A stretch of DNA of 64,000 nucleotides. It comes from Tillandsia leiboldiana. Its lineage: Eukaryota; Streptophyta; Magnoliopsida; Poales; Bromeliaceae. A program made the position numbers and the translations under genes. The notes below the pieces were generated by a model, which saw only the letters and a program-made list of their open reading frames with translations, made no database searches and was not told where the DNA came from. Of this stretch, positions 43,290 through 54,700 are shown in pieces. The stretch lies in assembly GCA_029204045.2 (NCBI GenBank), contig CM055075.1, positions 26,061,269 to 26,125,268 of the forward strand. Direction: 5' to 3'. The stretch's first letter is position 1, and every line of letters starts with the position of its first letter.

Positions 43290-45071
43290 TGTTAGATGTA
43301 TGCCCTAAAAGTCAACTTGGCCGACACATATATTTTTTTTAGGATATAAATTTGTATTTGACATTTTACATTATGAATGTTATTGGGTTTTTATTTTCAT
43401 TCGTGTTGTGTATGTGTCCATGGATTGTCCAAGAATACGTATTCTCAAGAGTTGAGAATTTGAGACATGTATCATTAGTGATTAATTCCTAAATGCTCCC
43501 GATCGATGGATCATCACGGGGACAGTGATTGATCCGGTGAGATTGGTGAACAGTCGCTTCCCTTTTAGGGTAGACGAGTCTCGAGTCAACAGTGTGGGGA
43601 CACTGGAGCGAATGTGCAGGTGGTTGTTGGAGAACAAGGGTACCGAGCGTGATCATCACGAGAAGTCACTTGGATGTCTACTCACTCGTCAGTGACTTAC
43701 TCGATGTTGCAGTAGTGTGACTGGTCCTTTGACCTGCGGTGTCTCGACTATTCACAATGGGATTACTATAGTTTGACTGTACATACACTTGGTCCCTAGC
43801 CATTTGGGTCCTTGCAGTGGGTGCATGTTGGCTACAGTAGATTCGTTGTAGGAATAGGGTGTACACCTATATGGAATCTATCGCCCTTAGTAGAGAAGGG
43901 AGTTAGTCCTATGTGATTTATGAGACCGAGTTTAGAAGACCTTGGCCAAGGCGTAGTAAATAACGGAAAGGGTTTCCGATATTAGAAACTCGAGTCGAAT
44001 AAATTTGACATATGACAAACGGTAGGGTTTGACGAGCAATTCCATGACCTTCGTCTAGTTGGGACTCCGGATAGAAAGATTGTATCACACGTTAACTGCA
44101 CCTAGAGGTTCAGTATTCCATTCTACTGGAATGCCACTACATGCTGCTAGGCGTCACTGGTGGATTGTGGGACTCATGAGAATTATCTGGATGATCGATA
44201 ATTCTTATTAGGGTGAGTTTGAATAGTTCTAACCCACTGAAAAGAGTTTCATCGATATTGTTGATGGTGATCACAATATATCTCACTACCAGATAGAATA
44301 GAACCTATGGGGTCACACACATAAGAGGTTGTGACTGGTCGGATAGTTGGATCGCGATTTTTGAATCGCCTGGGGACTTAATTATCAATATATTGATAAT
44401 TGGACTAATTTGTAATTATTACAAATTAAGAATATTAAAGTGCAAATATTGCAAGAGATGATTTACTAATAGTTAGTAAGTTGTGAGAGGATTTAAGTGC
44501 AAATGTTGCATTAATGATTTGATTTGATCAAATTAGGATTGAGTTCAAATCGAATTAAATTAGGATTTAATTGACTGAACCGATTTGGGATAAGATAAAC
44601 TTAAAAATCTAATTTTAAGTTTATCTCAATGTTTATCTTAATAATTATAAAAGATATTATATCCCTCTTTATACATATGAGTTTTTTTTAAGAAAAAGGG
44701 AAAAAAAAAGAAAAACCTTAGCCGTCATCTTTTCTCGTCTTCCTCTTTTCTAAATATCCACATTAAAAGAAAGACGTTCTCTGCAAGGGAGCTAGCACCC
44801 CGGTGAGAATTTCGATCAAGTCAACAATCTCGTGTGGATACCCGTAGAGGCTGGACGCGTGTGCGGCTTCAAGAGAACCAAATTCCACGATCATCAAATT
44901 GCGGTGTAGATCTCCCCGCGCAAAGGTGAAGATTAGATCTTCCTCTTCCTTTTAATCTTAGATACATGAGGGATCCTGTTTTGCGTGTTTTTGAGATCAG
45001 ATCTCAAGTTTTTCATATTTGTTTATTTGATTTCTTTTTCCGCTGCGTTTATTTTTGCGCAAAACCTAACA
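43290..45071 (+). mobile_element. Ty1/copia LTR, 1.78 kb, BARE/Angela-like, copy A
   Basis: TGTTAGATGTATGCCC at 43290 to AAAACCTAACA at 45071, with perfect TGTTAG/CTAACA ends. It is followed after one base by the primer site TGGTATCGGAGCC (45073-45085). The length, the ends and the long leader that follows are like BARE/Angela copia elements; this lineage call is inference. No second LTR in matching orientation follows before the gap. The second match (56179-57956) belongs to the repeated block. Confidence 0.85.
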
Positions 45072-45072
45072 G

Positions 45073-45085
45073 TGGTATCGGAGCC
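45073..45085 (+). promoter_or_regulatory. Primer-binding site, copy A
   Basis: TGGTATCGGAGCC, complementary to initiator tRNA-Met apart from one base, directly downstream of the LTR. Confidence 0.8.
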
Positions 45086-46689
45086 ATCCTGATGTGATTT
45101 AAGATTAAAATTATAGTTTTGGATATTTTAAATCATTCTTGGTTGATTGAATGATTGTTAAATCGTTTTACCATATTCAAGAATTATTAAATTTTGATCA
45201 ATTCGAAATTATTTTAATCCGCAGAATTAAAATAAAATAAAATAAATAAAAATAAAATTTTATTTTTTGTAAAATTTGATGATATCAAATTTTGTTTTTA
45301 ATTTTTATATAATTTTGATAAGATCAAAATTTATTTTAAAATTTTTATTATATTGATTAGATCAATTTATTTTATTGTAAAATTTGATGAGATCAAATTT
45401 TATATAGTTTTTCACATAAGATGTGAATCATTTATGAGACCAATAGATATTTTTGCGGATTAAAATATTGATCAAAATTAACTGTTTAGTTAAATCAAAC
45501 GATTGATGAGATCATATCGTTATGGTGATTTGATCACCTAATTTTCTGGATATTGGTAAACGGTTAATTAAAATATTCAAAATTAATTATTGTGATTGTG
45601 ATGTATAAGATACATATGGGTGATGAGCATGGATAGCAACCAATTTATTTTGTATGGACATGTGATGTATGATGTGTATGCGGAATCCTGTAATTTTAAA
45701 TTTGTTTAAATTAAGGACTCTGTGTTAGGGCTGTTTGGGTGCCTACGAGCACGAGCCAATTTTATTTAGAAACCTACGTGTCTCAATAGATTAGAGATAA
45801 AAGTTATTTTATTCTTTAATTGGGTTGTATTATGTATGGTTGCACGTCATTGGTTGATTGGTGGGAAGCCGTTAGCACACAACAAGCCCAGATCAAGACG
45901 AGCACTTGATGGCGGTCGAATCAAGGGTTGATGGTGATCGAATCAAGTTGTAGCTCCGGATTGGATCAAGAAGTTGAAGACGATCAAACCAATGACGTGC
46001 GTGTGCTAGTATTTATGACCCTTAGACCCCGATTCCGGCTCAGTGGCTCGAGCACGAATCTTCCTTTTAGATCCATGATCATCACCGGTTGCATTATATT
46101 TGTTTTTATGTGCAGTTAATTTTTATTTGCATGAGATGTAAATAAATAAAATTAAATATGAGACCTAAATGCAAATCTCCTCATAAATATTAAGTCGAGC
46201 GGTCTTCCATCGTTGTAGAAGTGCGGGTGTCTTTTCTGGTGTTGATTGGCACGGCTGGTTACAGTGGTCAGTTGTATTGGAAAGGCGCAACCACTCTATT
46301 AGCATATGATGCTGCGGAGTAAAGATGGGGTTAGGCCCAATATCTGTCAGGTGAGGGACCCAATGACGGCTTTGCTTACGCGTTTGAACGGTGAGTCTGA
46401 CTTAACTAAAGAATGAGGCCAATATCTTTCAGGTGAGGCCTACAGGATTTAGAGACCGAATATCGCTGCTATTTGCTTAAGAAGCATTGGACAAGTGTTG
46501 TCCACTCATTGGTTTTCGTGTCACCAATATCTGTCAGGTGAGGTGGTGCGGTAAACTGGTAGGACCGTAGTACCCACTTGAAACCCTTATCGCGTTGGGT
46601 TTTCGTTTCTCTACCCGAGGAGTGTAAGAGACTCGTGGAAATAGTGGGAGGTTAACGTTTGTTTTTTAAAAAATCCCTAAAACAAAATT
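45086..46689 (+). other. Long untranslated leader of copia copy A
   Basis: About 1.6 kb between primer site and gag with no extended reading frame. AT-rich to about 45640, then mixed. It carries three copies of AATATCTKTCAGGTGAGG (46339-46356, 46421-46438, 46526-46543), each containing a good splice-donor consensus CAG|GTGAGG. A short frame at 45928-46119 has no recognisable domain. Confidence 0.7.
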
Positions 46690-47415
46690 ATGAAACAAAT
46701 ACAAATATCTAATTTGAATCTTTACTCTCTGCAGAACAAAATGTCCACTTCCAATCCTCTTTCTCGCATTCTCGAAACTAACCGCTTAACCGGAACGAAT
46801 TATAAAGATTGGCTTAGGAACTTAAAAATAGTTTTGAGTTCTTAAAAGCTTAGTTATGTTCTCGACCAGAACCCTCCCACGTCACCAAACCATCAGGTAA
46901 AATAGATGGAGGACGATAATAAAGTAAGGTGCTACGTCCTGGCGTCGATGTCAAATAAACTTCAACGCCAGCATGAGGATATGAATACTGCTAATGAAAT
47001 GCTAACTCACCTCAAGGAGTTGTATGGTGAGCAAAACCGATCAGCACGTTTTGAAGTGTCCAAAAGACTCTTCAAAGCCAAGATGCATGAAGGGTAGTCT
47101 GTTCATGATCATTGTTTGACAATGATCAAAGACCTCGAGGAGCTTGAGAAGCTCGGCATGAAAATGGATACGGAATTGCAAGTTGATTTGATTCTGCAAT
47201 CTCTTCCAGATTCATATGGACAATTTATTGTAAACTACCATATGAATAAAATGGACTGCACCAATGCTGAGTTATTGAACATGTTGGTAACGACTGAGGA
47301 AACCTTGAAGAGTTCAAGGGGCTCGGTTTTTGCTGTGGAGCGGGCTTCCTCTTCCAAAAGAAAGTCTAATTGGAAGAAGAAACCCGCAAAGAAACAGAAG
47401 AAACCCGCAAAGAAA
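46690..47415 (+). pseudogene. Copia gag fragment, left arm of palindrome
   Basis: Homologous to the gag at 47419-48128 but carrying several stops (a TAA near 46843, TAGs near 46903 and 47097). Readable parts include ILETNRLTGTNYKDWLRNLK, QRQHEDMNTANEMLTHLKEL and LQVDLILQSLPDSYGQFIVN. These are typical of UBN2-type copia Gag. It ends in a Lys-rich stretch where the sequence turns back on itself. No zinc knuckle, protease or Pol follows. Confidence 0.85.
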
Positions 47416-48128
47416 GTCTTTTGTTTCTTTGCGGGTTTCTTCTTCCAATTAAACTTTCTTTTGGAAGAGGGAGCCCGCTCCACAGCAAAAACCGAGCCCC
47501 TTGAACTCTTCAAGGTTCCCTCAGTCGTTACCAACATGTTCAATAACTCAACATTGGTGCAGTCCATTTTATTCATATGGTAGTTTATAATAAATTGTCC
47601 ATATGAATCTGGAAGAGATTGCAGAATCATATCAACTTGCAATTCCTTATCCATTTTCATGCTGAGCTTCTCAAGCTCCTCGAGGTCTTTGATCATTGTC
47701 AAACAATGATCATGAACAAACTGCCCTTCATGCATCTTGGCTTTGAAGAGTCTTTTGGACACTTCAAAACGTGCTGATCGGCTTTGCTCACCATACAACT
47801 CCTTGAGGTGACTTAGCATTTCATCAGCAGTCTTCATATCCTCATGCTGGCGTTGAAGTTCATTTGACATCGACGCCAGGACGTAGCACCTTACTTTATT
47901 ATCGTCATCCATCCATTTTACCTGATGGTTTGGTGACGTGGGAGGGTTCTGGTCGAGAACATAACTAAGTTTTTCAGAACTCAAAACTATTTTTAAGTTC
48001 CTAAGCCAATTTTTATAATTCGTTCCGGTTAAGAGGTTAGTTTCGAGAATGCGAGAAAGAGGATTGGAAGCGGACATTTTGTTCTGCAGCGAGTAAAGAT
48101 TCAAATTAGATATTTGTATTTGTTTCAT
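47235..48128 (-). pseudogene. Copia gag, right arm; reading frame runs into its own antisense
   Basis: 297 codons. The natural start is probably Met at 48077 (MSASNPLSRILE), with an in-frame upstream Met at 48128. An intact UBN2-type Gag core runs to the Lys-rich KKKPAKKQK. The frame then crosses the palindrome centre near 47419 and continues about 60 codons through sequence that is the complement of gag (FFAGFFCFFAGFFFQL...), stopping at 47235. The zinc knuckle and Pol are lost. Divergence from the left arm is several percent with many substitutions, so the arms are two different copies rather than a read artefact. Confidence 0.8.
47400..47439. repeat. Palindrome centre joining two gag copies
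   Basis: GAAACCCGCAAAGAAA (47400-47415) and its exact inverse TTTCTTTGCGGGTTTC (47424-47439) with an 8-nt spacer. The pairing extends outward for about 2.2 kb at lower identity. The AAACCCGCAAAGAAA word is itself tandemly repeated just to the left, which may have provided microhomology. Confidence 0.85.
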
Positions 48129-49648
48129 AATTTTGTTTTAGGTATTTTTTAAAAAACAAACGTTAACCTCCCACTATTTCCACGAGTCTCTTACACTCCT
48201 CGGGTAGAGAAACGGAAACCCAACTCGATAAAGGTTTCAAGTGGGTACTACGGTCCCACCAATTTACCGCACCACCTCACCTAACAGATATTAGTGACAC
48301 GAAAACCAATGAGTGGACAACTCTTGTCCAATGCTTCTTAAGCAAATAGCAGCGATATTCGGTCTCTAAGTCCTGTAGGCCTCACCTGACAGATATTGGC
48401 CTCATTCTTTAGTTAAGTCAGACCCACCGTTCAAACGCGTAAGCAAAGCCGTCATTGGGTCCCTCACCTGACAGATATTGGGCCCAACCCCATCTTTACT
48501 CCGCAGCATCATATGCTAATAGAGTGGTTGTGCCTTTCCAATACAACTGACCACTGTAACTAGCCGTGCCAATCAACACCAGAAAAGACACCCGCACTTC
48601 TACAACGATGGAAGACGGCTCGACTTAATATTTATGAGGAGATTTGTATTTAGGTCTCATATTTAATTTTATTTATTTACATCTCATGCAAATTAAAATA
48701 AACTGCACATAAAAACAAATATAATGCAACCGGTGATGATCATGGATCTAAAAGAAAATTCGTGCTCGAGCCACTGAGCTGGAATCGGGGTCTAGGGGTC
48801 ATAAATACAAGCACACGCACGTTATTGGTTTGATCGTCTTCAACTTCTTGATCCAATCCGGAGCTACAACTTGATTCGATCACCATCAACCCTTGATTCG
48901 ACCGCCATCAAGTGCTCGTCTCGATCTGGGCTTGTTGTGTGCTAACGGCTTCCCACCAATCAACCAATGACGTGCAACCATACATAATACAACCCAATTA
49001 AAGAATAAAATTACTTATATCTCTAATCTATTGAGACACGCAGGTCTCTAAATAAAATTGGCTCGTGCTCGCAGGCACCCAAACATCCCTATCACAGAAT
49101 CCTTAATTTAAACAAATTTAAAATTACAGAATTCCGCATACACATCATACATCACATGTCCATACAAAATAAAACATCCCTATCACAAAATCCTTAATTT
49201 AAACAAATTTAAAATTACAGAATTCCGCATACACATCATACATCACATGTCCATACAAAATAAATTGGTTGCTATCCATGATCATCACCCATATGTATCT
49301 CATGCATCACAATCACAATAATTAATTTTGAATATTTTAATTAACCGTTTATCAATTATCCAGAAAAATAGGTGATCAAATCACCATAACGATACGATCT
49401 CATCAATCATTTGATTTAACTAAACAGTTAATTTTGATCAATATTTTAATCCGTAAAAATATCTATTGATCTCATCAATGATTCACATCTTATGTAAAAA
49501 ACTATATAAAATTTAATCTCATTAAATTTTACAATAAAATAAATTGATCTAATCAATATAATAAAAATTTTAAAATAAATTTTGATCTTATCAAAATTAT
49601 ATAAAAATTAAAAATAAAATTTGATCTCATCAAATTTTACAAAAAATA
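48129..49648 (-). other. Copia leader, right arm (inverted)
   Basis: Inverted counterpart of 45255-46689, including the three AATATCTGTCAGGTGAGG motifs on the minus strand. It stops at about 49648, corresponding to 45255, so it does not reach the primer site or LTR. The breakpoint shows AATAAAATT microhomology with the flank segment that follows. A 91-bp tandem duplication at 49081-49262 is not present in the left arm. Confidence 0.8.
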
Positions 49649-50029
49649 AAATTATGAGATTTAAATTATATATCTATAGTACTCTTGTGGTAGCTAGTTA
49701 CTATTTGGGATACTATATTTTATGCTTCTTTTCCTAATTCATAGGATATATAAGTGGACTACTTAATTAAGTTCCTATCGACATATATATTTGCATAATT
49801 AACTAATTATATTGAAGTATATACAATCCCCTGTATGTTTTTGGATAGCCACAATCTCCTCCATTTAATATAATTTTTGGAGTCTATGTATAGGGCCTTC
49901 CTCTGCTAGTTCTATGTAAATAAATAGTTTTTTTATAAAAGCCACCACTTTTCGTATAGTAGATCATGCTTTCCACATGTAATTAATTAAGTGTGTTCAA
50001 AGCTAATAATTATTAGTTCACAGTAAAAC
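49642..50029. repeat. 390-bp flank segment, copy 2 (unoccupied site)
   Basis: Matches 42903-43289 with few changes (one GTG insertion at 49686, ATTA added near 49985). It continues past the point where copy 1 is interrupted by the LTR. Confidence 0.85.
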
Positions 50030-50144
50030 AAAAAAGAAAGAAAAAGAAATGATCAAATCTCCTAAATGAAACTAACGATATTTGTTGATATTACATACAT
50101 TGATCAATAGCTAACTAAAAGGATAACCTAGCTTTTACAGTTTG

Positions 50145-50711
50145 GACAACTTTTGACATTAGACAATCTATTAAAAAGGAGGTGGTTGGAGAGTATAATG
50201 TGTATGCTTTGTGGTACTGAATCAGAAATCGTTGATCATCTGTTCATGAAGTGCGTGTACACAAGATATGTGACGTGAAAGGCATCTAAGGATTTGAACA
50301 GTGAGGGAATGGACAATGATGTCAAGTGCTTATAGAAAAAGTGGATGATTCGAGGTGGGCCCAGGCCTACAAACAAAAATTTAGTCGAATTATCGACTAT
50401 CTAGTGGGCGATCTTGTCAATTAGAAATAAAATAATCTTCCAACATATATTTACTGATCCTCTACTTGCAGTTACTTGGGTCAAAAGACTTGTTAAGCAG
50501 TGGAGGAGATCCGGGGACAGATTGGCGGGTGCGATCGATGCTCGAAAAATATCACCCTTTTGGATTCCTTGTGACGCTCGAGGAACGTCACCCTCTTTTT
50601 TTTTTTTTCTTTTTTTTTTTCGAGACCTAACTGTTTCGCTACTGTTGTCTAGTTCATTTATCTTATGAATAAAACGGGTAACATGCTATTTTTTTTTCTC
50701 AAAAAAAAAAA
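50145..50711 (+). pseudogene. 5'-truncated LINE relic, zf-RVT end, copy A
   Basis: Plus-strand fragments read MCMLCGTESEIVDHLFMKCV, the C-x2-C...H-x-F-x2-C zf-RVT domain of an L1-type ORF2, followed by frames broken by several stops. It ends AATAAAACGGGTAACATGC, a T run and poly-A. Flanks ACCTAGCTTTTACAGTTTG (50126-50144) and ACCTAAATTTTACAGTTTG (50712-50730) form a 19-bp TSD with two mismatches. The same insertion recurs at 63026-63591. Confidence 0.8.
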
Positions 50712-50730
50712 ACCTAAATTTTACAGTTTG

Positions 50731-52470
50731 TACAGCTTTTACATTATCAATATATAGCTAATCAAAAAGTAATTCTCATGTGTATTATGAATTATGTACA
50801 TGGGTAATCAAAATTTTCCATATTATGAGTGTCATTAAATCAACAACTTAACCCCACAAATGATTCTTTATATATTGTTGGGGGCATTCTCATATACTGC
50901 ATAAATGAGCTAATTAAAATTTTCCATGTTTTGAATATCAATAAATCAACAACCTGTAAAAGCGACATTTTGGAAGGCTTGTTGTAGTTTTCACAACTGC
51001 ATGGACCAATGGTGATTAAATAATTGATTAAAAAAGAGGTGAAACTTTTTCATCATTGTACTTCATATCAAACTTTAATTGTAAAGTTAATAAATGGAAA
51101 GTTAATTTGGAAACTTGAGTGATTGAGATGGTCTTTTTGTCTCATTTTATTTATTCATTAATTTGTCAATGATCGACCAATCTCACAATGATAACTAAAA
51201 GATAATTTTCCAATATATCAATGTGATGCATTAACATTTTCTAGCATCAATTAAGGTTTCGTTTGAGATGGTAAGCATAATACACTGTATAAAAAATCAC
51301 TAATCTTCAAATCCCTCACCGCCCCAATTTTAAATTTTAAATTTTAAAATTTTTTAAAAAAATTTAAAATTTTTAATATTAAATTTTTTAAATTTAAATT
51401 TTAAAATTAGAATTTAAATTTCAAATTTAAAATTTTAAATTTTAAAACTAAGATTTAAATTTGAAAATTCAAATTAAAAATTTTCAAATTTCAAATTAAA
51501 AATTAAAAAAAAGTTAAATTTAAATTTAAATTTTAAAATAATAAAGTTTAATTTTAAAATAATAATAAATTTTAAATTTAAATTTAGATTTTTTAAAAAA
51601 TTTTTCAAAATTTTAGTTTGAAATTTCAAATTTATATTTCAAATTTAATTTTTAAATTTTTAATTTTTAATTTCAAATTATAAAAATGTTTAATTTTAAA
51701 ATATAAAATTCATATTTTTATATTTTATTTTTACAAATTTAAATGAGAGAAATTTTGTATAATTGTGCAATATTGCATCTAAATACTTTAAAATTTGAAA
51801 CCATAAAATATTTTTGAGTTATTGAATTTCCTATCTTACTTAAAACAAAATCACAGTTTATTAACTCCATAAAAATTTAATGTTGTGCGTCCAAACAGGC
51901 CTATACTAATCTTATAGGAAACAATGCAGTATATAACAAAATTGAGCCTTAGCTTATAGTTGATCATTCGATGATTTTGAACCACAAAAATATTATAGTA
52001 ACGAAGGGTGATTTATAGGACGACACAATAAATAAAATACTATCATAATGAGTTAGATAGTCATACACATTGAATATTTTATTCATATGTAATTAAGAAA
52101 ACCAACTTTGTACATATAATTAGCACCACAACATATCCATAGCAAATCCTATTGTTAGTGTGCTGGGAACATAGTTTAGTAAGTCCAAGAGCTCACTTAT
52201 TGTAGAATTAGAAAAATATTGATGTAATTTAGGTATCTTAAGAATCAATTAATTAACTAGGAATCTTTTAATTAACTATCTATGGATCCTACATGTTTCA
52301 TTATTTCTATTCAATAGAAATGCACATAATCATACTATGGATGCATTAAACAAAAAATATATAAATTATATAAATATTGTTTTCTCATCTAATTATAATA
52401 AACTTGATAATAAAGCTGGAAATTAGTGGGAACCCATATATAATTTTCCTTTGTTCACATGAATTGGTGA
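50731..52470. other. AT-rich intergenic region with large AT foldback
   Basis: No gene. From about 51253 (GGTTTCGTTTGAGATGG) to about 51903 (inverted: GGCCTGTTTGGACGCACAAC) lies an AT-only array of AAATTTAAATTT words (51325-51720). The outer ends look like those of small elements that start GGCCTGTTTGG. Compare 30562-31740. Near 52250-52330 several ATTAATTAA words occur. Confidence 0.4.
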
Positions 52471-52476
52471 AATGCC

Positions 52477-52484
52477 TATATAAA
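52477..52484 (+). promoter_or_regulatory. TATA box of extensin-like pseudogene 2
   Basis: TATATAAA within AATGCCTATATAAAGGCTAG, 125 bp before the ATG at 52609. The context from about 52420 (GGAAATTAGTGGGAACCCAT) matches 54140-54260, showing common origin of the promoters. Confidence 0.65.
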
Positions 52485-52608
52485 GGCTAGTTAATTAGTC
52501 CATGCTTAACGCAATGCAATTCAAGCCAAGGATACAACTAAAATAGTATTCGATCTCTTTTGTTGTTACAGTACTGTAGAGGCCAGTGAGCTCTTTGTAG
52601 TTCTTTCA

Positions 52609-53041
52609 ATGGCACAGTCAATAATTCATGTCTTTCTTATCTTGATGGTTTGTTGTTTGGCGTTGCTACAAAATTATCATGACAATTCTATCATGATTTT
52701 GATCATCAGCGAGAAAGATCACGACCACGGCAAAAAATCACCAAACAACTGTAACACCCCCCACCCCATCAACTCCATCTCCGCTACACCTTACATTTTA
52801 TAAATCACCACCTCTCCCTCACCTTAATTCCCATCCACCCCCATTTGCGTATAAATCACCACCCTTCCTTCTCCTTCACTTCCTCTTCCTTATATGTATA
52901 AGTCACCACCTCCTCCCTCACCCTTCACCTCCCCTCCTCCTCCTTATGTAAACAAGTCTCCACCTCCTCCCTCACCTTCACCTCCTCCTCTCTACATCTA
53001 TAAGTTCGACTACCACTACCATTACTTTATGAATGAGTGTT
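52609..53041 (+). pseudogene. Extensin-like gene 2, frameshifted
   Basis: It starts MAQSIIHVFLILMVCCLALL, a signal peptide like that of the gene at 41851. A Lys/His/Asp-rich part (EKDHDHGKKSPN) follows and the first frame stops at 52803. The Pro-rich part persists in other frames with Y-K-S-P-P and SPPPP-type codons (52790-53035). At least two or three frameshifts and an in-frame TAA near 52960 break it. It was probably a secreted Pro-rich wall protein. Confidence 0.7.
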
Positions 53042-53580
53042 AACTTCTGGCGTGAATTGGAATAATTGCTTTTTAAAGCTTGCAGTGGTCGATTGGATAT
53101 TTTGAGAGAAGATTAATATTCAGAAGTTGAAACACTCATTAGTTTCTTCCTCCTTTTTTTTTTTTTTTTTTTTTTTTTTTTCTTTCCTTTTGATAAGCCA
53201 ATTTGTTGCTTTTCTTTCTTAGTTGTGGATGTACCAAATAATGTCTTTAATTTGTGTTGTCTTGTTTGTTATGTTATTTGTTCATTAAATTATTTTCCTT
53301 TGTATTGTACTTGAAGTCTGGCTCCTCTACTGCATGGATAGAACTCCAATGAGTGTTTTGCTTGAATTTCTAGAAAGCCGCTGATCAAGAAATCAATTCC
53401 TTGAGACTTTCTAGAGAACACTTATATATATTGTAACCTTTTTTTTCTTTTTGGAAATAATCATTTGAAAATGCGTGAGAATGAGTAAAAAATTAGTGAG
53501 CCAAACAAATTAAGCTCACGTTTAGTATGTTTAAAGTATAATCTAGTTTGAGATAACTAATTTAAGCTTGAGTTAAACTT
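53042..53580. other. 3' flank of pseudogene 2, no gene seen
   Basis: AT-rich, with a run of about 27 T at 53155-53181. Contains AATAAA-like words but no confident poly-A signal. Nothing else recognised. Confidence 0.4.
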
Positions 53581-53582
53581 GG

Positions 53583-53880
53583 ACCTAGGGGTGTAAAACG
53601 GGCCGGGCGGCCGCCCAGCCCGGCACAATTCTAGGCCGGGCCGTGGCTCGGCATGATTACTGTAGTTTTGTGTTGGGCTGGCCCGATCCAATTTTCGGAC
53701 TGTGCTGGGCCATTCCTGCAAGGCCCATCGACCCGGCTGGCACGACACGTGGCAAGCCTGAGCCCATGCCAGGCTGAGGTGCAGGCCCACGACCCAGCAC
53801 GGCACGATCCGTGTGGGCCGTGCAGCTAGGCCACCACGGCCCGAACCTAAGGCCCAAGGCAAGTTGTTTTGGGTTTTGGA
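53583..53880. mobile_element. GC-rich hAT-like element (GGGCCGGGC repeats)
   Basis: It opens CCTAGGGGTGTAAAACGGGC, a hAT-style terminus. It continues with many GGCCCGGC, GGCACGG and GGCCCA words on both strands in an otherwise AT-rich region. The right end near CTAAGGCCCAAGG is not a clean inverted match. The minus-strand open frames of about 115 and 66 codons across it show no domain. Confidence 0.45.
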
Positions 53881-54220
53881 GTCAACTCTTGAAGAGAAGA
53901 GCACTTCTTGGCCCTTCTCACCATGAGTCCTCCTTCCAAGGTTTTCATGGCAGACACTTGAGAGATGTGGTTTTTGCCCAATGGATCAAATTTTATAGTT
54001 CATTGGACCAAAACTTTTTTTTTTCAAATTTATTTTTTTTTAATAAAAATTTATAAATAATTTTTAAAACATTTAAATTTTTGTTATTTTATAATTATTT
54101 TTATAAATTTTATTGTTAGTGGGACCAAGCCCAAGGCAGTGGTAATAAAGCTGTATAATATTGTTAGTGGGAACCCATCTATATTTTTTCTTATAGTTCA
54201 TATGTATTGGTGCAATGCCC

Positions 54221-54228
54221 ATATAAAA
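54221..54228 (+). promoter_or_regulatory. TATA box of extensin-like pseudogene 3
   Basis: ATATAAAA within GCCCATATAAAAGCTAGTCC, 115 bp before Met at 54343. The same promoter architecture as pseudogene 2. Confidence 0.65.
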
Positions 54229-54342
54229 GCTAGTCCGTGCCTAATGTATGCAGCCACAACGATCAAACAAAACTAGTAGCATCATCGTGCCTCATTGCTA
54301 GTGTGATAGGCCCCTGAGCTTCTATTGATGGTGGTTCTTTCA

Positions 54343-54700
54343 ATGGCAAAGCCGCTAGTTTATGTATTTCTTATCATGATGATTTGTTGTATGGCTACTG
54401 CTACAGAAGATCATGAGCTAGTTTATTTATTTCTTATCATGATGATTTGTTGTATGGCTACTGCTACAGAAAATCATGACAAACGTTACGGCCATGAAAA
54501 AAATCACTATCATGAGAAAGGTTACGACCATGGCAAATTGTAGCACCCCACCCCCATCAACTCAATCTCCCATACCACCTTATAACCATAAGAGTCCACC
54601 ACCTCCCTCTCTCATCACCTCCTCCTCCTCCTCTCCTCTCCTCCTCCTTACATATTATAAATCACCGCCTCCTCCGTCGCCTTCAGCTCCCCTCCGTATG
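54343..54700 (+). pseudogene. Extensin-like gene 3, with duplicated signal-peptide segment
   Basis: The start chosen at 54343 (MAKPLVYVFLIMMICCMATA) fits the relatives; another Met at 54325 is in frame. A 63-nt tandem duplication repeats LVY(V/L)FLIMMICCMATATE(D/N)H, giving two hydrophobic segments in series. A His/Lys-rich stretch follows and the frame stops at 54543. The Pro-rich part (PPPSTQSPIPPYNHKSPPPP, YYKSPPPPSPSAP) continues in another frame. It is then cut at 54700 by an LTR-like sequence. Confidence 0.75.

Noticed and set aside
47235..48128. Palindrome as a pure sequencing hairpin artefact
   Set aside because: The arms differ by several percent, with different stop codons and a 91-bp duplication on one side only. 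A folded-back read would be identical. A chimeric assembly join is still possible.
53557..53904. 115-codon minus-strand frame in GC-rich DNA
   Set aside because: It overlaps a hAT-like terminus and GGCCCGGC repeats. Frames are open on several phases because of base composition and no domain is seen.
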